Source: Desulfobacula sp.
GTDB taxonomy: Bacteria; Desulfobacterota; Desulfobacteria; Desulfobacterales; Desulfobacteraceae
DNA length: 53,132 nt
Assembly: GCF_014237455.1 (NCBI RefSeq)
Contig: NZ_JABZFL010000089.1
Coordinates: forward strand, 1-53,132
Reading direction: 5' to 3'
How positions within the stretch are numbered: the first letter of the stretch is position 1; every line of letters starts with the position of its first letter. The translations under genes and the position numbers were made by a program. Below the pieces are notes generated by a model, which ran no database searches, was not told where the DNA came from, and saw only the letters and a program-made list of their open reading frames with translations. This document shows positions 1 to 8,445 of this stretch, one piece after another.

Positions 1-59
1 GTGGCCTCCTGAATTTGGTTGTTTTTTTGTCTCATAAACTTATTATAACCTTTATTCAT
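1..59 (-). CDS. Possible start of a gene running off the left edge
   Basis: An ATG on the minus strand at 59 opens a frame that stays open to the window edge, about 19 codons starting MNKGYNKFMRQ. A GAGG-type ribosome binding site lies 6 bases upstream of it. It follows the LytS-like kinase gene in the same direction with a gap of 24 bases. The product cannot be recognised from so few residues, and it may be a chance frame. Confidence 0.35.
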   Translation of the reverse strand, partial: MNKGYNKFMRQKNNQIQEA

Positions 60-83
60 GGGGTTCCTCAAGCTTTTTCTTTA

Positions 84-1700
84 CTAATTTACTACTTTTT
101 TTATGCAACGACAGGGTAAACCAACCCCCCCTTTTTGGGAATCCATATCATTTATGTGATAGATGGATTCTATTTGTTCCGGGGTCATTCCAGCACCATC
201 ATCTGAAATACAAACCTCAAGCACATCCATATTTTTTACAATTTTGATTTCAATCTTACCGCCGTTTTCATTGCTTAAGATGCCGTGCTTTATTGAATTT
301 TCCACCAGGGGCTGGATAATCAGGGGAGGAACAGGCCATTGCTCACATTCTTTTTTAACATCAATTTTGACATTGATCCTATCGCCAAAACGCGCTTTTT
401 CAATGGTTAAATATGATTTAATCTGTTTTAATTCATCTGACAGCTTAACAAAGCCCCGGCTGGAATTCAGGTTTTTTCTCATATAAGAAGACAGGTCAAG
501 TATCAGTTCACGCGATTTTTTGGGATCTGTCCGGCAGAATGATGCAATTGTGTTTAATGAATTAAAAAGAAAATGCGGGTTTATCTGGGCCTGCAAATGT
601 TTTATTTTTGTGTGGGCCAGGAGTTGTTCTTTTGTCTGTATATCTTCAAGTTCAAACTGGGTTGAAAAAAGTTCGCTCAACCCCTGGGCAATTTTAAATT
701 TTATTTTATCTAAAGAGATATCGTTTGATCCATACAGTTTTAAGGTACCAATCATGTGGTTCTTTTTTTTAAGGGGAACAATAATTGCCGAGTTGAACGG
801 GCAGGTTGAAACACTGCATCCAATATATTTAGAGCTTCTGTGAAAAATAGATTTTTCTTTTTTAAGGACATCACGTGTCGCTGTTGTGCGGACCTTTTCC
901 CCGGCAAGATGATGATCGTCACCTGCACCGATATGGGCAAGTATGGTGGTGTTATCTGTTATGGCAACGGCTGCAACTGCCATACGGTTGAAAATAATTT
1001 CCGCGGTTTTTTTAGCAGATGCCATATTGAGTCCGGCACGAAGATATCCTACGGTCTCGTTTGCAATTGCCAGTACATGCTGGGCCTGAATAGATTCCCT
1101 TTCTTCCCTTTTCGCAAACAAGACTTTTATCAGGTGGATAAAAAGTGCCGTACCAATAGGATTTGAAAGCATCATGGGGAATGCAATTATTTTTACCAGC
1201 GCAACTGCTTCAAAATAGGGGCGACACATGGCAAGGACCATGAGCATATGTATTCCCTCGCCAATGAAACAGATGAAAGCCGCGACTCTCCAGTCCCGGC
1301 TGTATTTGCCGAGGCGTCTTGATAAAAATCCTGCACACATGCCTTCAAAAAGTGTTGCAAGCGCACACGGTATGGCACTGAACCCCCACGGGTCAATTAG
1401 AATGCGATGCATCCCTGCAATAAAGCCGGCTCCCGTACCCACAAGGGGGCCGGCATAAAGGCCGGCGGTGATGATCGACATGGCACGAAGATTTGCAAAT
1501 GAATCAAAAATCTGATTGCCGCTATAGGTGCCCAGAATTCCAAAAAAACCGAAGAAAAGAATGAGAAAGATCCTGTTCAGATAGGATTTTTTTTTTATTC
1601 CAAATTCCTGAATCGGGGAAATCGCAAGAAGAATAAGGGCCGCAGCAACTATAAAACCGGCATGTTTGGCAAGATTTAATATGAGCGTCGTATCAGGCAT
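84..1700 (-). CDS. LytS-type membrane sensor histidine kinase
   Basis: This 538-residue protein begins with a hydrophobic region of about 190 residues with six or so membrane spans, containing the GxYAGPLVGxGAGxIAGxHR pattern typical of the 5TM-5TMR_LYT sensor domain. A GAF-like segment (about 205-350) follows, with a Cys pair near GCSVSTCPF. Then come the LytS-family kinase core (HFLFNSLNTI with the phosphoacceptor His near residue 378) and the ATPase N box QPLVENSIKHG. It would phosphorylate the LytTR regulator encoded just upstream; the two genes are 2 bases apart and likely cotranscribed. Oddity: the protein stops about 13 residues after the GGVGL glycine box, earlier than usual in this family, where an ERL-containing tail normally follows. 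The ligand is unknown. Confidence 0.9.
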   Translation of the reverse strand: MPDTTLILNLAKHAGFIVAAALILLAISPIQEFGIKKKSYLNRIFLILFFGFFGILGTYSGNQIFDSFANLRAMSIITAGLYAGPLVGTGAGFIAGMHRILIDPWGFSAIPCALATLFEGMCAGFLSRRLGKYSRDWRVAAFICFIGEGIHMLMVLAMCRPYFEAVALVKIIAFPMMLSNPIGTALFIHLIKVLFAKREERESIQAQHVLAIANETVGYLRAGLNMASAKKTAEIIFNRMAVAAVAITDNTTILAHIGAGDDHHLAGEKVRTTATRDVLKKEKSIFHRSSKYIGCSVSTCPFNSAIIVPLKKKNHMIGTLKLYGSNDISLDKIKFKIAQGLSELFSTQFELEDIQTKEQLLAHTKIKHLQAQINPHFLFNSLNTIASFCRTDPKKSRELILDLSSYMRKNLNSSRGFVKLSDELKQIKSYLTIEKARFGDRINVKIDVKKECEQWPVPPLIIQPLVENSIKHGILSNENGGKIEIKIVKNMDVLEVCISDDGAGMTPEQIESIYHINDMDSQKGGVGLPCRCIKKVVN

Positions 1701-1702
1701 TA

Positions 1703-2476
1703 TCAGATCCCTAAGTGCTGTTTAAACAGTTTTACCCTGTCCCGTGTTACAATCAGTTCGGTTTTATTCCCATCGTTCATGGTTAAATGGTATTTTCCGT
1801 GGAACCATGGACTGAACTCTTTAATATGGTTAAAGCTGACAATGGTATTGCGATGGCTTCTAAAAAATAAATTGGACGCAAGATGCAGTTCAAGATGGTT
1901 AAGTGTGTTGATACCGTAAAGAGTATAGGGATTTTTTTTTGTATGAATCGATATTTTCTTATCCTTATACCTGCAGAAAACGATATCATCGGGATTTAAA
2001 AGAAGAAGCCTTCCTTTATGTTCAACGGAGATCTTTTTGATTTTTTTTATAGTTATGGTTTTTTCAATTAATTTTTTAAGCTCTTTTTGAATCAGGTTCT
2101 CATTTTTTAAGTTTAATATCTCTTTTACCCGGTTTATACTTTTTTCAAGCCGGTCTTGAGAAAAAGGTTTCATGATGTAATCAATGGCATTTTTTTCAAA
2201 TGCTTTAACCGCATACTGGTCATATGCGGTTGTAAATACGACAAGTGGGGGTTTTTTCATGTTTTTAATTTCAGAAATAACATCAAAACCGCTTTTTCCC
2301 GGCATCTGTATATCAAGAAAAATAAAGTCGGGCCTGTTTTTTTGTATTGATGTAACAGCCTTTGATGCAGAATCTGCCTGATCCATTATTTTTATTTCAT
2401 CATATTCTGAAAGCAGATAGACAAGTTCCTCTCTTGCCGGGTGTTCATCATCTATAATAATGCAGTTAATTTTCAT
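1703..2476 (-). CDS. LytTR-family response regulator
   Basis: A 257-residue two-domain regulator. Residues 1-120 are a receiver with acidic pair D9/D10, phosphoacceptor D55 in FLDIQMPG, a TTAYD switch and the lysine in MKPF. Residues about 150-257 form a LytTR DNA-binding domain, shown by the terminal pattern FFRSHRNTIVSFNHI and LIVTRDRVK. It is the first gene of the pair with the LytS-like kinase. The ATG is preceded by AAGGTGG. The radical SAM and permease genes are divergently placed just upstream and are natural candidates for its regulon, by analogy with LytST-type systems that control transport of small metabolites. That link is inferred from position only. Confidence 0.92.
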   Translation of the reverse strand: MKINCIIIDDEHPAREELVYLLSEYDEIKIMDQADSASKAVTSIQKNRPDFIFLDIQMPGKSGFDVISEIKNMKKPPLVVFTTAYDQYAVKAFEKNAIDYIMKPFSQDRLEKSINRVKEILNLKNENLIQKELKKLIEKTITIKKIKKISVEHKGRLLLLNPDDIVFCRYKDKKISIHTKKNPYTLYGINTLNHLELHLASNLFFRSHRNTIVSFNHIKEFSPWFHGKYHLTMNDGNKTELIVTRDRVKLFKQHLGI

Positions 2477-2482
2477 GCCACC

Positions 2483-2505
2483 TTAATTTTATCAAGTAAA
2501 ATTAA
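2483..2505. repeat. AT-rich inverted repeat upstream of the LytTR gene
   Basis: Arms TTAATTTTA (2483-2491) and TAAAATTAA (2497-2505) are perfectly complementary around a 5-base spacer. The repeat ends six bases before the LytTR start codon and touches its ribosome binding site on the minus strand. It could be an autoregulatory operator or an mRNA hairpin. Confidence 0.5.
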
Positions 2506-2613
2506 TCCATATATTTTTATGGCAGTATTTTTTAAAAATTTCAAGATTACCTTTTTATTTCCATGACTGATGCTAATCAAGATAAAATCTTTCATAAGGA
2601 TTTAAGTTGGTTT

Positions 2614-2653
2614 ATACTGCATGTTCCAAAATAAATTTTGGAACATGCAGTAT
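2614..2653. repeat. 40-bp perfect inverted repeat in the LytT/radical SAM intergenic region
   Basis: The left arm is ATACTGCATGTTCCAAAAT (2614-2632) and the right arm is its exact complement (2635-2653), with only two bases between them. No T-tract follows, so it is unlikely to be an intrinsic terminator. It sits 44 bases before the chosen start of the radical SAM gene, between divergent genes, so an operator or a strong leader hairpin is possible. Confidence 0.85.
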
Positions 2654-2696
2654 GCTGTTTAATAAAAGGGCGCTTTTTAATTTTAAAGTTATAAAT

Positions 2697-4115
2697 ATGA
2701 AAGAAAAAACAAAGAAACTGGTCATTATCACAGGTTATTTTACAGGGGAATCTTATGGGCTTTTAGGTCCCCAGATGGCAGCCACCATTATTAATGATTA
2801 TACTGATTATGCCGCCATCGTTGTGGGAGTTACCAATGAGGATGATAAAAAAGATTTAAAAATCGCCTTAAACCATTATTTTAAAGACCGTCAAAAAGTT
2901 GTGGGATTTTCAACTCTTGGGGGAAGACCGGATCTATTTGATTTTGCCGGAGAATTAAAAGATGAGGGTGCAATTACTATTCTTGCCGGTCCCCAGGCAG
3001 GACCTGATTATAAAGGGGAAATTGATTGGCAGACACATCCCCACCGGTTTAAAGGATTATCTGATCATTTTTCCTTTGCCCTTCACGGCCCGGCCCAACA
3101 GATAATACCGGTTTTAGCATCAGGCCCGGATTTTGATGTATCAAAACTTGAAGGGGTTTTATGCAAGGGTGAACAGGGTCAAATTATTGAAAATCCATCC
3201 ATACCCTGGGATGATGCCTTCCTTTCAAAAGTGGACTGGCAAACACTCCATGTCCTGAAGGATGCAGTTTTTGAGCCGATAACCATTACAACTGCACAGG
3301 TATTGCAACAGATCGGGTGCCAGCATGCAGCGAAAGAAAGAAAAATCTCCATTGACTATCCTGCGGGGCTTACAAAAAAAGGCTTTCAACCGTCGTTTGT
3401 TACTATTTGCCAGAAAGGATGCAGTTTTTGCGATGTGGCAGCGGATAAAGGATATATGGGAGCAGTGAATGAAACGGCAATAAAAGAACAATTATTATGT
3501 TTACCAACAAGCCCAGACGGCAGGAAAATACCGTTTGAGCTGATTAATGAAAGTCCGTTGTTTAAGCTTGCAAGAATCTTTGAACTGATGGATGAACAGT
3601 CTGCTGAATTGTCCCAGATCAATCTAACCCTTCGAGCGGATTATTTCTTAAACGGATTGGAGTCTTTGGAAAAAGTACTAAAAATTGCTGTAAAAAAGAA
3701 TGTTCGAATTTTATTGTCTTCCATTGGATTTGAGTCTTTTGATGATACTATTTTAAAGAATCTTAACAAAGGCCTTGATAAACAGACAAATCTTGATGCC
3801 GTTCAGGCGATAAGACAATTAAAATCCAGATATCCTGCTCATTTCGGTTACCTGAAAGAAGAAGGGGCCAATCACGGGTTTATCCATCCCACCCCCTGGG
3901 ACAACCCGGATATCTCTTATGGGATCAATAAAACTATCAGCATGTATCAACTCTCCCTGGATATTTTACCCAACCACAGCACACCGTTGATCATTCATCA
4001 TGCTTCAGGCCTTGCAGACTGGATACGGCAGATTGAATTAAAAGAGCATATTGAATTCCAGAGACTTGGCACGACTATTGGGTGGTGGCAGACAAAGGAT
4101 CGATCTTTCATATGA
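2697..4115 (+). CDS. Radical SAM protein of unknown substrate
   Basis: About 472 residues from the ATG at 2697. An in-frame start at 2607 exists but would run through the 40-bp inverted repeat, and the conserved-looking sequence begins at MKEKTKK. Residues about 1-150 look like a Rossmann/B12-binding-type domain (TGYFTG, VVGFSTLGGRPD, ILAGPQ). The radical SAM cluster motif is CQKGCSFC, that is CxxxCxxC, near residues 238-245, followed by a TIM-barrel-like part with LTLRADYF and SSIGFESF. It overlaps the permease gene by ATGA, so the two are probably translationally coupled. It is likely a cytoplasmic SAM-dependent enzyme with cobalamin a possible cofactor. No specific reaction can be assigned. 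Confidence 0.82.
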   Translation: MKEKTKKLVIITGYFTGESYGLLGPQMAATIINDYTDYAAIVVGVTNEDDKKDLKIALNHYFKDRQKVVGFSTLGGRPDLFDFAGELKDEGAITILAGPQAGPDYKGEIDWQTHPHRFKGLSDHFSFALHGPAQQIIPVLASGPDFDVSKLEGVLCKGEQGQIIENPSIPWDDAFLSKVDWQTLHVLKDAVFEPITITTAQVLQQIGCQHAAKERKISIDYPAGLTKKGFQPSFVTICQKGCSFCDVAADKGYMGAVNETAIKEQLLCLPTSPDGRKIPFELINESPLFKLARIFELMDEQSAELSQINLTLRADYFLNGLESLEKVLKIAVKKNVRILLSSIGFESFDDTILKNLNKGLDKQTNLDAVQAIRQLKSRYPAHFGYLKEEGANHGFIHPTPWDNPDISYGINKTISMYQLSLDILPNHSTPLIIHHASGLADWIRQIELKEHIEFQRLGTTIGWWQTKDRSFI

Positions 4116-5029
4116 ATATTTTTTCAACCATTATTCCAATATTTATTATTATCTTTTTAGGATTATTTGCAAAACAAAAAAGATTTATCACACCGGATTT
4201 TTTAAATCAGGCCAATCGCCTGGTATATTATATTGCCATTCCGGCCATGATTTTCAGCTCCATTTCAAAAGCCAGCTTAAACACCCAGATGAATCTTGAA
4301 GTGATCCTCATCACACTGGTTTCGCTGGTGGCAATTACTGCCATTGCCTTTGGGGCAGCCTGTTTTTTAAAAATGGCAAAACCATCAAAAGGAACGTTTA
4401 TTCAATGCGCGTTTCATGGCAATCTTGGTTATATTGGCCTTGCAGTTGCATTCTATTATCTGGGGAATAGCGGATTTGTAAAAGCTGCGATCATAGCAGG
4501 GTTTGTGATGATACTTCAGAATATCCTTGCCGTCATTGTCTTGCAATATCACAGCAGGAACAACAAAGATCGCCCAGGGATGTTTGATACCATGAAAAAA
4601 ACCATGGCCAACCCTGTGATATTGTCAGCCCTGGCAGGCATTTTATTCTCTCTGTTCAATATAGCAATGCCCTTGATTATTGACAGGGCTCTGGATATTT
4701 TAAAGGGTATGGCGTTGCCCCTGGCCCTGCTGATTATTGGTGCGTCCCTTTCTTTTGAAAAATTAAAACCACAGTTTTTGAATGTTCTGATATCCTGCTT
4801 TTTAAAGGTGATGGTTGCACCTGCTATCGGATTTATATTGTTTAAGCTTTTATCTGTTCATCCAGACGATTATCTTCCGGGATTGATTATCCTTTCTTCT
4901 CCCAGCGCAACGCTTACTTATATTATGGCAAAGGAGATCGGGGGTGATCCTGATTTTGCAGTGGCAGCCATATCCATTTGTACCATTATGTCAGGTCTGA
5001 CCTATGGGTTGTGGCTCACTATCGGCTAG
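4112..5029 (+). CDS. AEC-family (auxin efflux carrier type) permease
   Basis: A roughly 305-residue integral membrane protein with about ten hydrophobic segments in the 5+5 arrangement of the AEC/Mem_trans family. Supporting pieces are NQANRLVYYIAIPAMIF near residue 40, FHGNLGYIGLAV near 105, and the C-terminal LSSPSATLTYIMAKEIGGD. The start at 4112 overlaps the stop of the radical SAM gene (ATGA); a longer frame from 4082 is possible but would overlap it by 34 bases. Family members carry malonate, malate or other carboxylates or act in efflux; the substrate here is unknown. LytST-type regulation is suggested only by adjacency. Confidence 0.88.
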   Translation: MNIFSTIIPIFIIIFLGLFAKQKRFITPDFLNQANRLVYYIAIPAMIFSSISKASLNTQMNLEVILITLVSLVAITAIAFGAACFLKMAKPSKGTFIQCAFHGNLGYIGLAVAFYYLGNSGFVKAAIIAGFVMILQNILAVIVLQYHSRNNKDRPGMFDTMKKTMANPVILSALAGILFSLFNIAMPLIIDRALDILKGMALPLALLIIGASLSFEKLKPQFLNVLISCFLKVMVAPAIGFILFKLLSVHPDDYLPGLIILSSPSATLTYIMAKEIGGDPDFAVAAISICTIMSGLTYGLWLTIG

Positions 5030-5131
5030 GTTAGCCAGAGGCGTTTAAATATTTTTAGCTAAAACACCATCTATATGGTATGGTTAATCTGTTGATAGAA
5101 TTAGGGTAATAAAATAGAAAGGAGAAATAAA

Positions 5132-6052
5132 GTGAAATACGGATGGGTGCTTTTGCTTTGCTTTTTATTATTTCCCGGATGTGGAGAAAATGAATCTGCC
5201 ACTAAAGTGGACTTGAGTAAAAAGGAGCAGGTTGCACTTAAAGAGGAGGCAGACGTTGTCACTTATGCCTATCTTCCCCAATATTCCCATACGGTATCTC
5301 ACACCCGTCACCATGCTCTCATTCAATATTTACGAAAAGTGACCAGCCTGAATATCAAACAGATATTTCCGGATACATTTGACGAGCACATGAAAATGGT
5401 GGGCCAGAAAAAAATTGATATTTCCTTTTCCAATCCGGTTGTTTATGTAAAAATTGCCCATCAATATGGAGCAGAGGCCTTTGCCAGGATTGTGGAAATG
5501 GACGGCAAAGATAGCTTCAGGGGGCAGATTATTTGCAGGACAGATAATTCATTCATCCAAACCATATCCGATTGTCGTCATAAAAGATGGATTGCCGTGG
5601 ACTCAACATCAGCAGGAGGCTATCTATTCCCATTGGGTCATTTCATGGACCATGGCATTACAAAACTGGATTTTAAGGAGATTGCCTTTGCACCGGGTCC
5701 CGGAGGAAAGCAGGAAAAGGTTGTTCTTTCTGTTTATGCCGGGAAATATGATATCGGAACCATCAGGGAAGGCACTTTGGAAGTGGTGTCAGGTAGAATA
5801 AATGTCAATAAAATAAAGATTGTTTCAATGACAGACCCCTACCCGGGGTGGGTGTATGCTGCCAGGAAAAACCTGGATAAAAAGATCGTGGAAAAATTAA
5901 AACAGGCTTTGGGGAAACTGGATTTTAATATTAAGAGTCATCGTGAAATATTAGAGGCCGCCGATTTTATTAAGGTAATAAGCTCTTCCGATTCGGATTT
6001 TGACTCTGTGAGGCAATTGGCTGCCAGGGTGGACATAAGTCTTGATGAATAA
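5132..6052 (+). CDS. PhnD-like periplasmic binding lipoprotein
   Basis: A 306-residue protein with a lipoprotein signal (MKYGWVLLLCFLLFPGC, lipobox Cys 17) and a GTG start behind AAAGGAG. The mature part has the phosphonate-binding (PhnD/SsuA-like) pattern: YLPQYSH, FSNPVVYVKIAHQYGAEAFA, WIAVDSTSAGGYLFPLG and YDIGTIREGTLE. No ABC permease or ATPase is nearby. Instead a membrane histidine kinase follows 16 bases later, an arrangement seen where such proteins serve as ligand receptors for the kinase. An imperfect ACCAT-ATGGT dyad lies in the upstream region. The ligand is unknown. Confidence 0.87.
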   Translation: MKYGWVLLLCFLLFPGCGENESATKVDLSKKEQVALKEEADVVTYAYLPQYSHTVSHTRHHALIQYLRKVTSLNIKQIFPDTFDEHMKMVGQKKIDISFSNPVVYVKIAHQYGAEAFARIVEMDGKDSFRGQIICRTDNSFIQTISDCRHKRWIAVDSTSAGGYLFPLGHFMDHGITKLDFKEIAFAPGPGGKQEKVVLSVYAGKYDIGTIREGTLEVVSGRINVNKIKIVSMTDPYPGWVYAARKNLDKKIVEKLKQALGKLDFNIKSHREILEAADFIKVISSSDSDFDSVRQLAARVDISLDE

Positions 6053-6068
6053 AGGATGACATAAATAA

Positions 6069-8105
6069 ATGAAGCTGGGATTTCGTGGTAAAATATATCT
6101 GGGTTTTTTTTCTCTGCTTCTGATCCAGGGCCTTGTTATTTTTTTCTGGGTCAGCCATGTCGTAAAAGAATCCATGCTGGAAGAATTAAAAAATCGGGGA
6201 ATTTCAATAGGAATAAGCCTTTCAGCCCGGATGGTGGAACCCATATTGGTTATGGATTTTTTGAGAATGAAAGTCCTGGTGGATGAAACCGTACAACTGG
6301 GCGATGATATCTTTTATACCTTTGTTCTGGATGAGGAAGACAACCCTCTTACCCATACGTTTAAACATGGGTTTCCAGTAGGGCTCAAAAGGTCAAACAC
6401 TGTTCTGGACAACCAGAAAGGATCTATACAGCTTCTGGATATCGGCGAACACTTGATTTATGATTATGCAATTCCTGTTATTATTAATGATAATCGATTG
6501 GGAACACTGAGGCTGGGTCTTTTTCGAACACGGGCTGAAAAAGCAGTCAATAAAATCATCATTTCTGTGGTGGTAACTATAATGTTGACAATTCTCATTG
6601 CAGGTTTCATCGGATCCCTGCTGCTCAATCCTGTGACAAAAAGCATACAAAAGCTTCATGAATCCTCAGAACAGGCATTGCGGGGAAATCTTGATATCAG
6701 AACGGCTCCGATGTTGAAAAAAAATTGTTGGGATATTATGCAATGTCATCAAAAAGATTGCCCGGCATATAAAAATTTTCATCACCGGTGCTGGTATCTG
6801 GCAGGAACCCTTTGTCAAACTTGTGTTGAAGGTGAATACGCTAAAAAAATGGACTCCTGCCAGCAATGTTCTGTTTACAAACAATGTTCAGGAGATGAAA
6901 TTCAGTGCCTGGCAGAAAGCTTTGATGCCATGACCTTGTCTTTGAGAGGCAACCTGTCTGATCTGAAAAGTGCCGAAAGTATTTTGAATGAACAAAAAGC
7001 CTTGCTCCAGATGATTTTGGATGCCATACCGGATTTCATATCCCTGCAGGATCATGAAGGCCGGTATGTCTCGGTCAACAGGGCCTTTTGTGAAATGTTG
7101 AATAAAAACAAAGAAGACATTGTCGGCAGGGGAAACGATGATTTGTTTTCCGGAAACCAGGCGGAACTATATAACCAAGAGGACAAAAGCATTCTTGAAA
7201 CAGGAATTCCCCTTGTTAAAGAAAACAGACTGTCTGGATCAAAAGGACCAAAGTGGCTGCATGTGGTAAAAATTCCTGTTTCGGAAGTAAAAGACCGGGT
7301 AAAGGGTCTTGTCTGCAGCGGCAGGGATATTACACAGCTTAAAGCCGTTCAGGAACAGCTTACCCAGGCCCAGAAGATGGAATCTGTCGGGCGGCTGGCC
7401 GCCGGAGTCGCCCATGAGATCAACACACCCCTTGGGATTATCCTTGGATATGCCCAGCTTTTACTGGAAGATGTTGAAAAGGAAGGACAGATTTATGATG
7501 ATGTGGCAACCATTGTTAAGCAGACAAAAATTTGTTCCAAAATTGTCGCAGATCTTTTAAATTTTTCCCGCTCCGGTAAAAGTATTATAACGGAGTTTAA
7601 TATTAATGAAGCCATTGAAGAAGTTTTAGGTGTGGTGGAACATACATTCAGCTTGAATCATGTTATGGTGAAATATGAATACCATAAAGAGCCTTTGTTG
7701 ATGAAAGGAGATAAGGAAAAAATAAAGCAGGTCTTTATCAATCTTTTGAACAATGCATTTGATGCCATTGAAGAAAATGGCAGCATCTTTGTTAACACCG
7801 GGATCGGGGAGATTCAAAATGAGATCCAAGTATCCATATCAGATACAGGTATAGGAATTGCTAAAGAAAATATAAGTAAGATATTTGAACCATTTTACAC
7901 CACCAAGAGCCCGGATAAAGGAACAGGCCTCGGATTGTCAGTCACATTTGGTATTATAAAAGAGCATAACGGAAGGATTAAAGTCTTCTCTCCTCCGCTA
8001 TCAGGAAAGAAAGAAGATGGGGGAACACAATTTATTGTTGTACTGCCCTCTGGCTTAAATATGAAAAAGGGAGAATTAAATGGCGAATATTCTCGCACTG
8101 GATGA
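6069..8105 (+). CDS. Membrane sensor histidine kinase with Cys-rich linker and PAS domain
   Basis: A 678-residue kinase. A first membrane span lies at about 10-32, then a sensory segment of about 130 residues, a second span near 165-190, and a HAMP-like linker. Residues about 218-275 form a striking cysteine-rich insert (NCWDIMQCHQKDCPAY, RCWYLAGTLCQTC, SCQQCSVYKQC) resembling the two-CW type segments of deltaproteobacterial sensors. A PAS domain (about 312-435) follows, then HisKA with His449 in AHEINTPLG and an HATPase with NLLNNAFDA and GTGLGL. It is the likely partner of the PhnD-like lipoprotein before it and the receiver after it, whose gene it overlaps by 26 bases. The Cys-rich part could bind metal or sense redox state; this is inference. 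Confidence 0.93.
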   Translation: MKLGFRGKIYLGFFSLLLIQGLVIFFWVSHVVKESMLEELKNRGISIGISLSARMVEPILVMDFLRMKVLVDETVQLGDDIFYTFVLDEEDNPLTHTFKHGFPVGLKRSNTVLDNQKGSIQLLDIGEHLIYDYAIPVIINDNRLGTLRLGLFRTRAEKAVNKIIISVVVTIMLTILIAGFIGSLLLNPVTKSIQKLHESSEQALRGNLDIRTAPMLKKNCWDIMQCHQKDCPAYKNFHHRCWYLAGTLCQTCVEGEYAKKMDSCQQCSVYKQCSGDEIQCLAESFDAMTLSLRGNLSDLKSAESILNEQKALLQMILDAIPDFISLQDHEGRYVSVNRAFCEMLNKNKEDIVGRGNDDLFSGNQAELYNQEDKSILETGIPLVKENRLSGSKGPKWLHVVKIPVSEVKDRVKGLVCSGRDITQLKAVQEQLTQAQKMESVGRLAAGVAHEINTPLGIILGYAQLLLEDVEKEGQIYDDVATIVKQTKICSKIVADLLNFSRSGKSIITEFNINEAIEEVLGVVEHTFSLNHVMVKYEYHKEPLLMKGDKEKIKQVFINLLNNAFDAIEENGSIFVNTGIGEIQNEIQVSISDTGIGIAKENISKIFEPFYTTKSPDKGTGLGLSVTFGIIKEHNGRIKVFSPPLSGKKEDGGTQFIVVLPSGLNMKKGELNGEYSRTG

Positions 8106-8442
8106 TGTTCTGGATGCAGCTAACCTGATTAAACGGATTCTTGAAAGAAAAGGGCATTCGGTTATTCCTTTTACGGAAGAAGAAGATGCCATCCAATTTG
8201 TGGGATCCAATAAGGTTGATCTGGCGATTCTGGATATCAAGTTAAAAAAAATGAGCGGGGTTGAGGTTCTGGAAGAATTGAAAAAAAGGTCACCGTCTAT
8301 TCGGGTGATCATGCTGACAGGCTATCCCACCATTGAGACCGCCAGGGAGTGTTTAAAGCTGGGTGCCAGCGAATACTGTGTAAAACCCATTGATAAAGAT
8401 GAATTGGAAGACAAGGTGGAAGAAGTTCTAAAAAATTTATAA
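8080..8442 (+). CDS. Single-domain response regulator
   Basis: A 120-residue stand-alone receiver with acidic pair D8/D9, phosphoacceptor D52 (LAILDIKL), the LTGYPT switch and lysine in VKPID. It has no output domain, so it must act by protein contact or in a phosphorelay. It starts inside the 3' end of the kinase gene behind AAGGGAG, which supports coupled translation. Its stop lies only 3 bases from the stop of the convergent phosphatase gene. Confidence 0.93.
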   Translation: MANILALDDVLDAANLIKRILERKGHSVIPFTEEEDAIQFVGSNKVDLAILDIKLKKMSGVEVLEELKKRSPSIRVIMLTGYPTIETARECLKLGASEYCVKPIDKDELEDKVEEVLKNL

Positions 8443-8445
8443 AGA

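Noticed and set aside
2607-2696. N-terminal extension of the radical SAM protein
   Set aside because: It would be coded by the inverted repeat and is rich in low-likelihood sequence; the family-like part begins at 2697.
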